A DNA stretch of 23,352 nucleotides from contig CAYILR010000053.1 in the NCBI GenBank assembly GCA_964364175.1, positions 1 through 23,352 of the forward strand, written 5' to 3'. The DNA is from CAYILR01 sp964364175. GTDB lineage: Bacteria > Bdellovibrionota > UBA1018. Each line of letters starts with the position of its first letter. Position 1 is the first letter of the stretch. The notes under the pieces were generated by a model. It did not search any database. It worked only from the letters and a program-made list of their open reading frames with translations, and was not told the origin of the DNA. This document shows, one piece after another, positions 1-10,000 of the stretch. A program made the position numbers and the translations under genes.

Positions 1-25
1 TATTAGGAAAGGCAGAAAAGGCAAC

Positions 26-57
26 TTTGACGCTCATCCTCTCCGGGGCACAGGTCA
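26..57. repeat. Inverted motif shared with the other window end, left copy
   Basis: TTTGACGC (26-33), four variable bases, then CCTCTCCGGGGCACAG (38-53), one variable base and TCAT. The reverse complement of this pattern occurs at 23295-23327. The left copy lies directly before the ppk1 ATG. Confidence 0.75.
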
Positions 58-2219
58 TGTCAGCTACACGAACTCCATTACAGGTGGATTTTCTTCCCAC
101 ACTTCCGTCTTTGCTGTCAGCACCCCGAACTGCATTTATTCATCGGGATCTGAGCTGGCTGCAATTCAACGAGCGGGTTTTGGCGGAGGCCCGGCAGGCG
201 GCCAATCCTTTGCTGGAGCGGGTGAAGTTCTTGGCGATCTCGGCCTCCAATCTAGACGAATTTTTCATGGTTCGATTCGGCTCCATCAACCGTTCGGTGC
301 AGACGGCCGACAAAAATGATCCTGACACCGCTGAACACTTGAGTCGAGTTCGTGACTCAATTCTAGAAAGTGCTGCGAAGTTCGGTGCGAAACAAGTCGA
401 GGCATTGGATTTGTTGGCTTCGGAGCTGGAATCTGTGGGAATCCGGATAGGCAACTGCCAGACTCGAGCAGGCGAAACGTCGTTTGATCTGGGAAAAAAA
501 GTTTTTGAAGAGCAGATCTTGCCATTGCTTTCCGCACCGATGGCATTCACCGGATCCAAACTCTCGTCGCTCGACAATATGCAGGCCATCGTCTGGTTCC
601 GGGGTGATGTGGGGTTGCTGATCCCGCGAACGATTCCGGGAATGGTATGGAGCAAGGATTCGGTTTCGGGAGAGACATATTTCTTTTTTGTCGATGATTT
701 GCTGTGTTTACACGCGGGGGATGCATTTCGGATGGAAGGAGCGCCCGGGATGGTGCGCCTTACGCGTGACGGGGATTTTACATTCAATCTGAACGAAGAA
801 GATCGTGAGTCGATTCCGGACGTGGTGCGAACGGGAATCGGAAATCGAGATCGAGGCAGGCCGGTTCGCCTGCAATACCGGGGAGCGATTCCGCAGGAAT
901 TTTTGTACAAAGCAGCTGCTAATCTAAAGCTGAGCAATGGCCAGGTGATGCCGGCAGCAGCGACATTTTATCTTCAGGGATTGTGGAATATTGTGAATTT
1001 CACTCCGCCGGAGACAGCCGCAAAACCCGGCCTCAAATATCCACCGACGAACCCGTGGGTGCCGAAGGAGTTCAAGTCGGGAGATTCTGGGCAAATGTTC
1101 CAGCGGATCCGCAAGCGCGATGTGCTCCTTCATCATCCTTATGATTCTTTTGAGACGTTTGTACTTTGGATACAGGCATGCTGCCTGGATCCGGGTGTGA
1201 AGTCGATTGAGCAGACGATTTACAGAACGGACGCCGTATCGCCCGTGATTGAAGCACTGAAAGCTGCAGCAAAAACCAAGAAAATCCGAGTTTTGATCGA
1301 GTTGCGAGCGCGATTTGATGAGTTGAATAATTTGCGCTTGGCCGATGAGCTGCGAAAAGCTGGAGTCGAGGTCGCATTTGGTTTCGGGAAATTAAAGTTG
1401 CACGCGAAAGTAGCGCTCGTGACACGCGAGGAAGAAGGCGTGGTCAAACAATACACCCATCTCTCGACAGGAAACTACAATGCTTCTACTGCACGAATGT
1501 ACACGGACCTGTCGATTTTGACGGCGCATCCGGAGATCGGGACTGACGCGAGATATTTCTTCGATTCAGTGTGGAGGGGTGAGGTGCCTACTCAATTTAA
1601 GCAGCTGCTTTCTGCGCCGACGCGCTTGCACCGAAAATTGATTCAGCTCATTCAATCGGAGACCGAAGCCGCGAAGCAAGGGCACAAAGCCAGAATCGTG
1701 GCGAAGGTCAATGCACTGGTCGACCCGGGAGTGATCGAGCAGTTGTATGGGGCCTCAAAGGCTGGGGTGCAGGTGGACTTGATCGTGCGTGGGGCGTGTT
1801 CGCTGGTTCCGGGGGTTCAGAACTTGAGTGAGAATATTCGTGTCATCAGCGTCGTAGATCGATACCTGGAGCACAGCCGGCTGTATTACTTTGGGCACTC
1901 GCGAGCGATGTATGTTTCGAGTGCGGATTGGATGCCACGAAATTTCTTCTCGCGATTGGAATTGGCGTTCCCAGTGCTGGATCCGAGTTTGTACGAGTAT
2001 CTGGAAAAAGTGATGATTCCCGTTTATTTGGCAGACAGCACGAAGTCCCGGGAGCTGACTCCGCAAGGAACGTGGAAAAAAAGAACCGTGGCTTCCGTAC
2101 GTTCTGTTGCGAATAGCTTGACGGCATTGACACTGGGCAAGCCCATCCGGTCGCAGTTTTTGCTGGAAGAACTGGCGGCGCGGCAGTATGCGGCGACTCC
2201 GCTTGAGATTAAATCCTGA
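57..2219 (+). CDS. ppk1: Polyphosphate kinase 1
   Basis: PPK1 reversibly polymerises the terminal phosphate of ATP into inorganic polyphosphate, in the cytoplasm or at the inner membrane face. The product of 720 aa is full length for the family. The N-terminal domain has the hallmark RDLSWLQFNERVL, followed by FLAISASNLDEFFMVR. The two phospholipase-D-like C-terminal domains carry KLHAK (His about 449, the position of the autophosphorylated His of E. coli Ppk) and LEHSR (His about 606, the second conserved His). STGNYN and SADWMPRN are also present. I chose ATG 57; a TTG at 27 is in frame, but the stretch 26-53 is an inverted copy of a motif at the other window end and looks non-coding. The Shine-Dalgarno is weak (GGGG at 45-48). 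It stands alone on + with the HNH gene 93 bp downstream. Family assignment is certain; the start is less so. Confidence 0.96.
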   Translation: MSATRTPLQVDFLPTLPSLLSAPRTAFIHRDLSWLQFNERVLAEARQAANPLLERVKFLAISASNLDEFFMVRFGSINRSVQTADKNDPDTAEHLSRVRDSILESAAKFGAKQVEALDLLASELESVGIRIGNCQTRAGETSFDLGKKVFEEQILPLLSAPMAFTGSKLSSLDNMQAIVWFRGDVGLLIPRTIPGMVWSKDSVSGETYFFFVDDLLCLHAGDAFRMEGAPGMVRLTRDGDFTFNLNEEDRESIPDVVRTGIGNRDRGRPVRLQYRGAIPQEFLYKAAANLKLSNGQVMPAAATFYLQGLWNIVNFTPPETAAKPGLKYPPTNPWVPKEFKSGDSGQMFQRIRKRDVLLHHPYDSFETFVLWIQACCLDPGVKSIEQTIYRTDAVSPVIEALKAAAKTKKIRVLIELRARFDELNNLRLADELRKAGVEVAFGFGKLKLHAKVALVTREEEGVVKQYTHLSTGNYNASTARMYTDLSILTAHPEIGTDARYFFDSVWRGEVPTQFKQLLSAPTRLHRKLIQLIQSETEAAKQGHKARIVAKVNALVDPGVIEQLYGASKAGVQVDLIVRGACSLVPGVQNLSENIRVISVVDRYLEHSRLYYFGHSRAMYVSSADWMPRNFFSRLELAFPVLDPSLYEYLEKVMIPVYLADSTKSRELTPQGTWKKRTVASVRSVANSLTALTLGKPIRSQFLLEELAARQYAATPLEIKS

Positions 2220-2312
2220 AGTAATTTTTTAAATACCCCCTATTTTTAAGACTGTTTTTAGTGATTTGTGATAGAGATTAAGAATCCAAACTCACATCTC
2301 GGGGGAGATCCA

Positions 2313-3269
2313 ATGCAACTCGAAAATCACTCAACAGAAACCCAAAAACCGCTCAAAAATCTATCCATTGACGATCTTCACATCAAAACTTTGGAGATCG
2401 CACGACATGAACAATGCGCGACGCTTGAACTTTTGCATCATCTCATCGCGGTTAAGGAGCGACGTGTTTTTGCGGTGAAGGGATATGGCGGTCTTTGGGA
2501 GTATGTCCGACATTATTTGAAATACTCCGAGCCCGCGACCAACGAACGACTTCGAGCGATGGAATTGATAGAGGCGATGCCAGAGGTGGAGAAGCAAATC
2601 CAAGAGGGTGAGTTGAGCTTGACTACGGCTTCGCAGGTCCAGGTTTTTATCCGCAAGTTGGAAAGAAAAGAGAAAAAGAAACTCGCTCCTGAAGCGAAGC
2701 AGGAGCTGATCAACGAGGTGGCAGGTAAAAGCAAAAGACAAGTGGAGCAAGTTTTTGCGTCGATTGCGCCCGAACTTCAAATTCCAAAGGAACGTGAGAA
2801 GGTTCTGACTCAGGAACTCACTCAGCTTTCACTTGTCGTGGATTCCGAAACGATGGAGATGTTGAAGCGATTTCAGGAATTGAAAGGGAACCAGAATCAC
2901 AGCGAGGTTTTGAAAACGGTTTTGAAGGAATACCTGAAGCGAAACGATCCGGAACAAAAGAGCTTAAAAGAAGAATCGGTACTCAAACATCAGCCGGCTG
3001 ATGTCACGGACAAAAATCCATCTCGCTACGTTCCCGTTGATACCAAATATAGAATTTGGCAGAGAGCTCAGTCACGATGCGAATACACAGATCCAAAATC
3101 AGGTAAACGCTGTGAATCCCGACATCGATTGCAGCTGGATCATATTGTTCCCTTTAGCGTGGGAGGAAAAACGGACCTTACGAACCTCAGACTGGCCTGC
3201 CCAACGCATAATCAACTCTATGCAGTTCAATTTTTCGGAGAAACGAAAATGAAACGCTACTATTCTTGA
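2313..3269 (+). CDS. HNH endonuclease, Bdellovibrio-type
   Basis: The product of 318 aa ends in a zinc-bound HNH (beta-beta-alpha metal) nuclease domain. Visible residues are Cys256 and Cys267, LDHIVPF with Asp276-His277, Asn291, and CPTHN with Cys296 and His299. The N-terminal 200 residues are helical and charged; they include a segment of the type LLHHLIAVKERRVFAVKGYGGLWEYV, split here as LLHHLIAVKERR and GYGGLWEY, which I recognise from a family present in many copies in Bdellovibrio genomes (established knowledge, from memory). ATG 2313 is preferred over the in-frame GTG at 2268 because GGGGGAG lies just upstream (2301-2307). Function is probably DNA cleavage, but the substrate and biological role are unknown. 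No partner methylase or immunity gene is adjacent, so a classical restriction system is not supported. Confidence 0.85.
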   Translation: MQLENHSTETQKPLKNLSIDDLHIKTLEIARHEQCATLELLHHLIAVKERRVFAVKGYGGLWEYVRHYLKYSEPATNERLRAMELIEAMPEVEKQIQEGELSLTTASQVQVFIRKLERKEKKKLAPEAKQELINEVAGKSKRQVEQVFASIAPELQIPKEREKVLTQELTQLSLVVDSETMEMLKRFQELKGNQNHSEVLKTVLKEYLKRNDPEQKSLKEESVLKHQPADVTDKNPSRYVPVDTKYRIWQRAQSRCEYTDPKSGKRCESRHRLQLDHIVPFSVGGKTDLTNLRLACPTHNQLYAVQFFGETKMKRYYS

Positions 3270-3333
3270 TCTTAGTTTTTCGCCCAGCCTCATTTTTATT
3301 GCCAAATCCACTGGCTTGGTTGACAAATTTGGG

Positions 3334-5508
3334 ATGAAAACCGAATTCAGTCCTTTTGTCTCGCCTTCCACCAAAGCCTTCGAGTTTACGCCGCTCCCGG
3401 TGATCATGGGGGTGGTGCTCGGAATCATCTTTGGCGCTTCGTCACTTTACCTGGCGCTCAAGATTGGTCTGACAGTTTCGGCTTCGATTCCGATTGCGGT
3501 TCTTTCGATTACGGTTTTTAGAGGGATTTCTAAGGCGTTTGGTCTTCGCAAGGCTTCGATTCTCGAAAACAACATTGTGCAAACAGCTGGTTCTGCAGGG
3601 GAGTCTCTGGCTTTTGGTGTCGCAGTTACGATGCCAGCTCTTCTGATTCTCGGTCATGAGATGGACGTTTGGCGTTCGACTTTGGTAGCGCTTTTGGGAG
3701 GATTAATCGGGGTTCTGTTCATGATCCCTTTGAGGCAATCCTTGATTGTCGAAGAGCATGGAAAACTCAAATATCCCGAAGGTACTGCCTGCGCAGAGAT
3801 TCTCATCTCAGGCGAAAAGGGTGGGACTTCAGCTCAGACGGTGTTTTCTGGGTTTATTCTTGGCTTGGTTTACAAAATGATCAGTGTCGGTATGCACATG
3901 TGGAAGGACGTCGTTGAGCGTCCGTTGAATTGGTTCAAGGGCGCAGCGCTGGGTGCTGAATTGTCGCCTGAGCTTCTGGGTGTCGGATTCATCATCGGCC
4001 CTCGCACGGGCTGTGTGATGTTGTCGGGGGGGATTTTTTCGGCTTGTTTGCTGACTCCGATGGCTTTGCTCTTCGGACAAAATGCGGTAGCGCCGATTTT
4101 TCCGGGCAAAAAACTGGTTGCGATGATGTCGACTCACGAGATCTGGAGAAGTTACGTTCTGTATATTGGTGCTGGCGCGGTGGCGACGGCCGGGATTATT
4201 AGCTTGGTCCGTGCGTTGCCATTGATTGTGCGTTCGGCTCGAGCTGGATTGGGGCAGTTGAAAACTGCTCGGGGTGCAAAATCAGGTGCTGCATTTGATC
4301 GAACGACCCAAGATATTTCATTGAAATATGTGGGGATTGGAATTCTAGTTCTCGTCGCCGTGATTTGGGCAGTTCCGGCGTTTCACATGAATTTCCTCGG
4401 TTCTATCATGATTCTGCTTTTTGGTTTCTTGTTCGTGACAGTCAGCTCTCGTCTCACGGGAGAGATCGGATCTTCTTCGAACCCCATCTCTGGAATGACC
4501 GTGGCGACTTTGCTTCTGACCTGCCTGATTTTTCTCGCGATGGGTTGGGTGGGTGAGGCAGAGCGAATTACCGCGCTCAGCGTGGCTGCGATCGTTTGCA
4601 TCGCAGCTTCGAATGGTGGAACGATTTCTCAGGATCTCAAGACGGGGTACCTCGTCGGCGCATCACCGCTCAAACAGCAGTTTGCGATGTTGGCTGGAAC
4701 GGTATCATCGGCTTTGATCATCGGATTTACACTGCAGTTACTGAATCAAGCTTCGACCGTATACACTCAAAAGAATCTGCCCACGATCACGATTCCCGGA
4801 TCGATCCTGGCGAGTTTGAATGATCAGGAATCGGCTACTGGCAGTACAGAGAAAATGAAAGTTCTGCGGATTCCGGAGAATCCAGCTCCCGACACTCCTT
4901 TGCTGCCGCTCATTGGCCAAATCAGCGCAGGGAAATATCTGGTCGATGCAGAAGGAAAAATTCGCTACCTCGTCGACCCAGGGATCAACGGAAATCTCAA
5001 TCAGCGCGATGACGGAACTCCTGTACAAAAATACGAAGCTCCCAAAGCTCGTCTGATGTCGTTGATTATCGACGGCATCCTGACGCGCAAATTGCCTTGG
5101 GAATTAGTGCTTCTCGGTGCCGCTATTGCGATTGCCATCGAGCTACTGGGGATCTCAGCTCTCCCTTTTGCAGTGGGTGTGTACTTGCCTCTGTCCGCAT
5201 CTGCAGGTGTGTTCCTGGGCGGAATGGTTCGCGCGATTGTGGAATGGTTGGCTAGACGCCAAAAACGCAAGGACGACGTGTCCTCCGACTCAGGGCCTGG
5301 TGTGCTTTTTGCTTCAGGCTTGATTGCAGGGGGTTCGATTGCCGGAATCGGAATTGCCGGAATTTCGCTCAACGAGCCGATTCGTCACGCGTTAGATTGG
5401 GGCAGCAAGTGGCCTTTGCTTGCGGATTCGGATCTTTTTGCGGTCGTGTGCTTCACCCTGATGGTGGGTGCATTCTTTAAAGCAGCGTTGAGTCATCAAA
5501 AAGCTTGA
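3334..5508 (+). CDS. OPT family oligopeptide transporter
   Basis: This is an inner-membrane transporter of 724 aa with many hydrophobic helices, full length for bacterial OPT proteins. Family signatures are KYPEGTACAE (residues 146-155) and NPISGMT (383-389), the latter a core motif shared by OPT and YS-type transporters. A soluble loop of about 100 residues (roughly 490-580) separates the last helices. Family members import small peptides or, in the YS branch, metal chelates, usually driven by protons; the substrate cannot be read from sequence. ATG 3334 is chosen; TTG 3316 is an in-frame alternative and neither has a strong Shine-Dalgarno. It lies 64 bp after the HNH gene and converges with the minus-strand gene ending at 5524, with only 15 bp between stops. 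Confidence 0.93.
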   Translation: MKTEFSPFVSPSTKAFEFTPLPVIMGVVLGIIFGASSLYLALKIGLTVSASIPIAVLSITVFRGISKAFGLRKASILENNIVQTAGSAGESLAFGVAVTMPALLILGHEMDVWRSTLVALLGGLIGVLFMIPLRQSLIVEEHGKLKYPEGTACAEILISGEKGGTSAQTVFSGFILGLVYKMISVGMHMWKDVVERPLNWFKGAALGAELSPELLGVGFIIGPRTGCVMLSGGIFSACLLTPMALLFGQNAVAPIFPGKKLVAMMSTHEIWRSYVLYIGAGAVATAGIISLVRALPLIVRSARAGLGQLKTARGAKSGAAFDRTTQDISLKYVGIGILVLVAVIWAVPAFHMNFLGSIMILLFGFLFVTVSSRLTGEIGSSSNPISGMTVATLLLTCLIFLAMGWVGEAERITALSVAAIVCIAASNGGTISQDLKTGYLVGASPLKQQFAMLAGTVSSALIIGFTLQLLNQASTVYTQKNLPTITIPGSILASLNDQESATGSTEKMKVLRIPENPAPDTPLLPLIGQISAGKYLVDAEGKIRYLVDPGINGNLNQRDDGTPVQKYEAPKARLMSLIIDGILTRKLPWELVLLGAAIAIAIELLGISALPFAVGVYLPLSASAGVFLGGMVRAIVEWLARRQKRKDDVSSDSGPGVLFASGLIAGGSIAGIGIAGISLNEPIRHALDWGSKWPLLADSDLFAVVCFTLMVGAFFKAALSHQKA

Positions 5509-5523
5509 GGTTGAAGCTCAATT

Positions 5524-6984
5524 CTAAAATTTCCGCAGAGCAGCCTCAGCCAGCGATTCTTCCATCTTCTTCCAGCGTCGCGGGTAGCTCTGGCTCATGT
5601 ATTCTCGAATTTTGTTCATGAGTTCGTTGTACTCGGCCAAAATCCGAGCGCCATCGGGATGCGAGCTCGCTTCGATTTGAGAAATTAAATAAATAATATG
5701 TGCGGTGTCCACCAGACGCTCCCACCAGTAATCGCCGGGGTGGTCTACCGACAGGTAGGCATGGTGGCGCCACATATCAAAAGTCTCGCGCAAGTAGGGG
5801 ATCACTTCTCGAGCACGACCCCACTTGGCTAAGTGCAGGCCTTCGCGTGCGGCTTTTCTTTGTTCTGATTCATCGGATTGAGTGAGCCGATACGCGGTTT
5901 CTCTAAACTTCACTCCGCCTTTGAAATCTCGGAGAACGCGAACCAGATTATCTTTTGCCTGATTACGAATGGAGACGGAGGTACCCTCGGTTCCCATCAG
6001 ATTAATGAGAGCCTCGGTGATTTCTTCACCAAACTTAGGTTTGAGAAAAACCGAACTTTTTTGGATGATCGAAAGTGCGATGGAGTGCATGTCTCTCCAG
6101 GTGAGTGGGAGCTCAGGGTTTTCTGGATTAAAAATTTGATCGGCGTGATTTCCTACACGCAGGCTACGAATCAAAACATCCTGGAGTTCACGAGCGATCG
6201 AGCGGAGACGCTCACCTTTGCCTTGCAGCTGAGGTGGGACTTGATCGAGTTCAAGATCTGCTACATCGCAAATCGCAGAATAGAGCGCGATCGCTTGTGG
6301 AACGAATCCAGGATCAGAGACGGTAGGATATTTTTTTCCGATCGAAATTCCCTTGAGGAACGCAAAAGTATTTCCAGTCACAGGCATCAGTCGAGGATCA
6401 GTGGGATCCTGTGTCCCAATCGCTATACGTTCTTCCATGCTCATCCAGCCATTGAGCACAAAGTAGCTCATCCAACCGTGCTTCAATCGATCTTGTGGAA
6501 TTGTGCCGGCAGGAAGCGCGGGCCCGAGGTTCAGCTCGTTCTGAGGATCCATGAGGCTGATCATGGCGGGGCGAATTTGATCCGACTCCCAGCTGACTCC
6601 CAGGACTTCGTCCAGATTGGCAAAAATTCTTTTGAGATCCCCGAGAGAATCAAAATCAAAATGCATACCTCCCCAGTGATACGAAATCACGATGGGATTG
6701 GCTAAGTTCTCTCCTAGTCTTCCGTAAGGCTGAATTTCGACTCGGACTTTGAAATCAGGCTCTCCAGGCTTGGCGACGGGATTCTTGGGAATCGTGCGGA
6801 TGTATTTCCCGCGAAAGGAGATGCGTCCATAAGCATCCTTCAACAAGGGAGCGGGAGCGATCATTTCTTGGATTTCAGGGAGGTGCTTGAGTCCTTCATT
6901 AAACACCATGAAGCTGTCGGCTTGGGCTGCGGAAAGCCCTAAAGTCCAGAGTGAGACGTGAATTAGGACAAAGTGAATTTTCAT
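5524..6984 (-). CDS. Exported helical protein of unknown function
   Basis: I do not recognise this 486-aa protein. It starts with a clear Sec signal peptide (MKIHFVLIHVSLWTLGLSAA, cleavage near AQA-DS). The mature part is mostly predicted helical, with a mid-protein stretch rich in Pro and Gly and a C-terminal half that resembles irregular helical repeats. There is one Cys in the mature part, in the AICDVADLEL segment. It is therefore likely periplasmic or outer-membrane associated. ATG 6984 is chosen over an in-frame TTG at 7002 because it begins the signal peptide. It is divergent from the giant exported gene at 7043, sharing a 58-bp intergenic region, so the two may be co-regulated (inference). 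A 275-codon open frame on the opposite strand (5878-6705) is treated as a shadow. Confidence 0.8.
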   Translation of the reverse strand: MKIHFVLIHVSLWTLGLSAAQADSFMVFNEGLKHLPEIQEMIAPAPLLKDAYGRISFRGKYIRTIPKNPVAKPGEPDFKVRVEIQPYGRLGENLANPIVISYHWGGMHFDFDSLGDLKRIFANLDEVLGVSWESDQIRPAMISLMDPQNELNLGPALPAGTIPQDRLKHGWMSYFVLNGWMSMEERIAIGTQDPTDPRLMPVTGNTFAFLKGISIGKKYPTVSDPGFVPQAIALYSAICDVADLELDQVPPQLQGKGERLRSIARELQDVLIRSLRVGNHADQIFNPENPELPLTWRDMHSIALSIIQKSSVFLKPKFGEEITEALINLMGTEGTSVSIRNQAKDNLVRVLRDFKGGVKFRETAYRLTQSDESEQRKAAREGLHLAKWGRAREVIPYLRETFDMWRHHAYLSVDHPGDYWWERLVDTAHIIYLISQIEASSHPDGARILAEYNELMNKIREYMSQSYPRRWKKMEESLAEAALRKF

Positions 6985-7007
6985 TCCGACTATATTAATC
7001 AATTTTA

Positions 7008-7035
7008 TTGACTAAATCCAATAAATTCTTTAAAT
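7008..7035 (+). promoter_or_regulatory. Possible promoter of the giant exported gene
   Basis: TTGACT at 7008-7013 is followed 16 bp later by TTAAAT at 7030-7035. The expected transcription start falls on or next to the GTG start at 7043, so the mRNA would be almost leaderless. The opposite strand of the same 58-bp region carries TAATAT seven bases before the divergent ATG at 6984. Both are consensus matches by eye only. Confidence 0.4.
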
Positions 7036-7042
7036 CCGACGG

Positions 7043-10000
7043 GTGAAAAAACTTCAACTCCGCTGGACGCTCGGTTTTCTTTTGTTGTTCCCATCAGGAG
7101 CATGGTCCGGTCCCATTGATCAACTCAAAAACCAGTTCAAAAACGAAGTCGTCGCAAGCACTGTGGACTTGCGCCTCAAAGTCGAGCTGGGCAACGATTC
7201 TGACCCCAATCTCCCCGAGAGAGATGCTCTCCGAACCGCCGAAGGTCGCTACAAGGCGCTGCTTACCGAGATTCTCCGACTCGAAGTCAATCAAAAGGCC
7301 ACACCCCAAGAAAAAGTCGAATTTCTGAATCATCTCTTTGTAACTCAAGAAAACGCAGCTCTCCGGTCATTTGCTCTGATTCAAAAACACCTCGACAACA
7401 TCCTGGCCTCCAACCCTGCCGAATCCGATGTCGCTCGAATTTTTGCCAATCAAGAAGCCGAGATCCGAGTTGCCAGAACTCAGCTCGAAATTATTTTCAT
7501 GCAACTCTCAGCTCATGGACCCTTGGTGGGACCTCGTGAGTTTGGCGAGCGGTTTTTCTGCGGCCCCGGTTCCAAATGCCAGCTGACTCTCCTTCGAATG
7601 GACGAGCTGGGCGATGCGATGGAAAAAATCGATGTGGGACACGCAGCTGATCCCGTCGGTGGCGTCAGTGACCGCGTCTACCAATGGTATTCCGCGATTC
7701 AAATGGGCTACAATCTCGAGGAATATCGACGATTGGCAGTTCACGGACTGATTCTCGATCAGGCGGTTGAGGGCAAAGAAACTCCGGTCGTCGGCGCAGT
7801 CCGACAGCAAATCGCGCGCAATGCCGAGCTGAATCTCGTCGCACGATTGAATCACCACTCCCGTCGCTTGCCGCTCAGCCGATTTTTTTGGCCCAGTGAT
7901 TCGCGCGAGGATGTTGCGAGACAACTCGAGCGCGAAGTTCTGCAAACTCCCGAGTATCAACTTCTCAATTACCTGATCCAGGGCCGAACTCCGACCGTGC
8001 CGGAGTACTACAACGCCGTCGCTCGCGTAATTATTTCGCAGCAGCAATCGGTGAATGATTGGTTCGTCAAAGAATACGGTCGCGAAGGCCTAAACAAAGG
8101 CCTCGGAATGATCCTGCGCTACTACGGCGCCTGGGGAACCGGCAGCGCCTCGTACGACGAAGTCAGCAAGCGAATTCAGCAGTTCACTCGCGAATCTGAT
8201 GCCGCAGCCTCCGCGTTTCAGCAGGCAGCTCGCACGCCTGATCCTGCTCAACTCCCGCTGCAAACTCGCCAGCTCCTCGAAAACTACGGCTACATCGAGA
8301 CCCACACGGGCGGGCTGAAAACCTACGTCATTCCCACCGACTCACGCACGCTCAGCGGAAACCTGGGTGGAATGCAACAAAAGCTCAACCTCCCCGGCGA
8401 AGCCTGGCTCAACATCATCACTCCCAAAAACATCGGGATCGCAGTCGTCAGCGTCGTCGCCCCCGAGTTGATCGGATTGCGAATCGCCGCCGCAGCAGAA
8501 GCGCTTTCACTCTCCGAGGGCACCGTCATTGCTGTGCAAGTTCTGGCTGAGATGGTCGCAGGCGCTGCACTCAGTGCCGGACAAGATTATCTCGAGCACG
8601 GCAAAGTCGATCTCAAAAAAATCATGATCGAGAGTTTTCTCCTGGGCAGTGTGCTTCAGGGAATCACTCGTGGAACGCAGTTCCTGACGCCCGCTATGGC
8701 GAGGGCTGTGGAGAATTGGACTCAGAATTTTCCGTTTCAAAAACTCCTCAAGGACCGCGCCGTTCGCGAAGCCACAGAAGAATGGATTCAGGATGGACTG
8801 AGTCTTGCAGCGGATGGATTTCTCAATACTTATTATCTCAGCGAGATGGAAGGCAAAGTCGACATCGAGACCTTTCTATCGGTGATGTTTAATAGCGTAA
8901 TCACGCGACACATCTCCAACGCATTTCACGGACGAGTTCCAGCCTATAGTGATTTTGCAGGTTGGATGGGCCAGCACTTGCCACCCGCACTCAAGCGATA
9001 CTTCGAAACCGATCCTCGGATGATGCGTCACACTTACGAGCGCGTTCAGGAGCAACTCCGCTTACAGGCCGAAGCATCGCGCACTCTGAGCGAAGTTCTT
9101 AAAAACCGCAAAAAAGGCGATCTTTCGAGAGATCTGGTTTTCCGAGCTTTGAAACGCGGAGACCTTTCGTTCAACGATATTCGAGTTCTTGTTGAAATCG
9201 CACCCACCAAGTATCGCGCCGTCGCCGAAGAAATCCGCGAATTGCGCGAAGTCACTTTCAAGGGAATGGAACACGAGGCTGTCACGATGGCTCGTGATCA
9301 AGTTCGCAGAGCTTTTCAAGACGATCGCAAGAAAGTGGAAGAGCGGTTTCCCCCCGGACCCGAGCGCGATCGTGCGATCGAGGCCCTCGAAAATCGAACA
9401 CTTTTTGAGCTGAGTTTTATTAACAAAAACATCATTGCCCCTGGATCCAAAGATCCCACGAGTGATATCGACCGATCTTCGGCGCATCCGTTGGTCCGCA
9501 AACTCTTGGTCAGGCTCTATGAGGCGCAAGCTCAGAGCGTGGATGGAGGCCGAGTTCCTCCGTCGGCACGTGCGTTTGATGTCAACGAGTACATCAATAT
9601 TTTCTACTTCCTAAATGAAAATATTCCACTCCGGACAGCGCTCGACGCCGTGGATGGTCCCGTTGCCGGAATTAAACACGGGCAGTGGATTGAGTCCGAA
9701 TCTTTGGCTGGAGCCATGCTTCACATGAGTGAGGGACAGCGCAGACGGTTTGAGTCGAACCAAGAGAATATTCTTTGGAAAAAATTCGAAACCGAAAATA
9801 CGCCTCCCGCCGAACGCGCGCGAATCCTCACCGAGTTGAATCAAAAATTTGATCGAGCCGAGAATTCTCTCTTCCGAGGGCAACAAGAACTCGCAGCTGA
9901 GACTCGTGAGTTGGGTCTCGATCCACAAAACCCAGACTCTGAGCTTCGCGCCCGCGAAAGTCTCTACGACAAACGTGTTCGCAAGTACCAAGATCAGCTC

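Noticed and set aside
38..53. CCTCTCCGGGGCAC as a tRNA 3' end
   Set aside because: It resembles an acceptor strand, but no T-arm precedes it and CCA is not present (CAG instead).
140..937. 265-codon minus-strand frame opposite ppk1
   Set aside because: Antisense to an unambiguous conserved enzyme; Ser/Arg-rich translation typical of shadow frames.
5495..5530. Bidirectional terminator between the OPT gene and the convergent gene
   Set aside because: Only 5-bp stems (AGCTT/AAGCT or TTGAG/CTCAA) without a T-run; too weak to call.
5878..6705. 275-codon plus-strand frame opposite the 486-aa exported protein
   Set aside because: Antisense to a gene with a clear signal peptide; no ribosome-binding site and a low-complexity translation.
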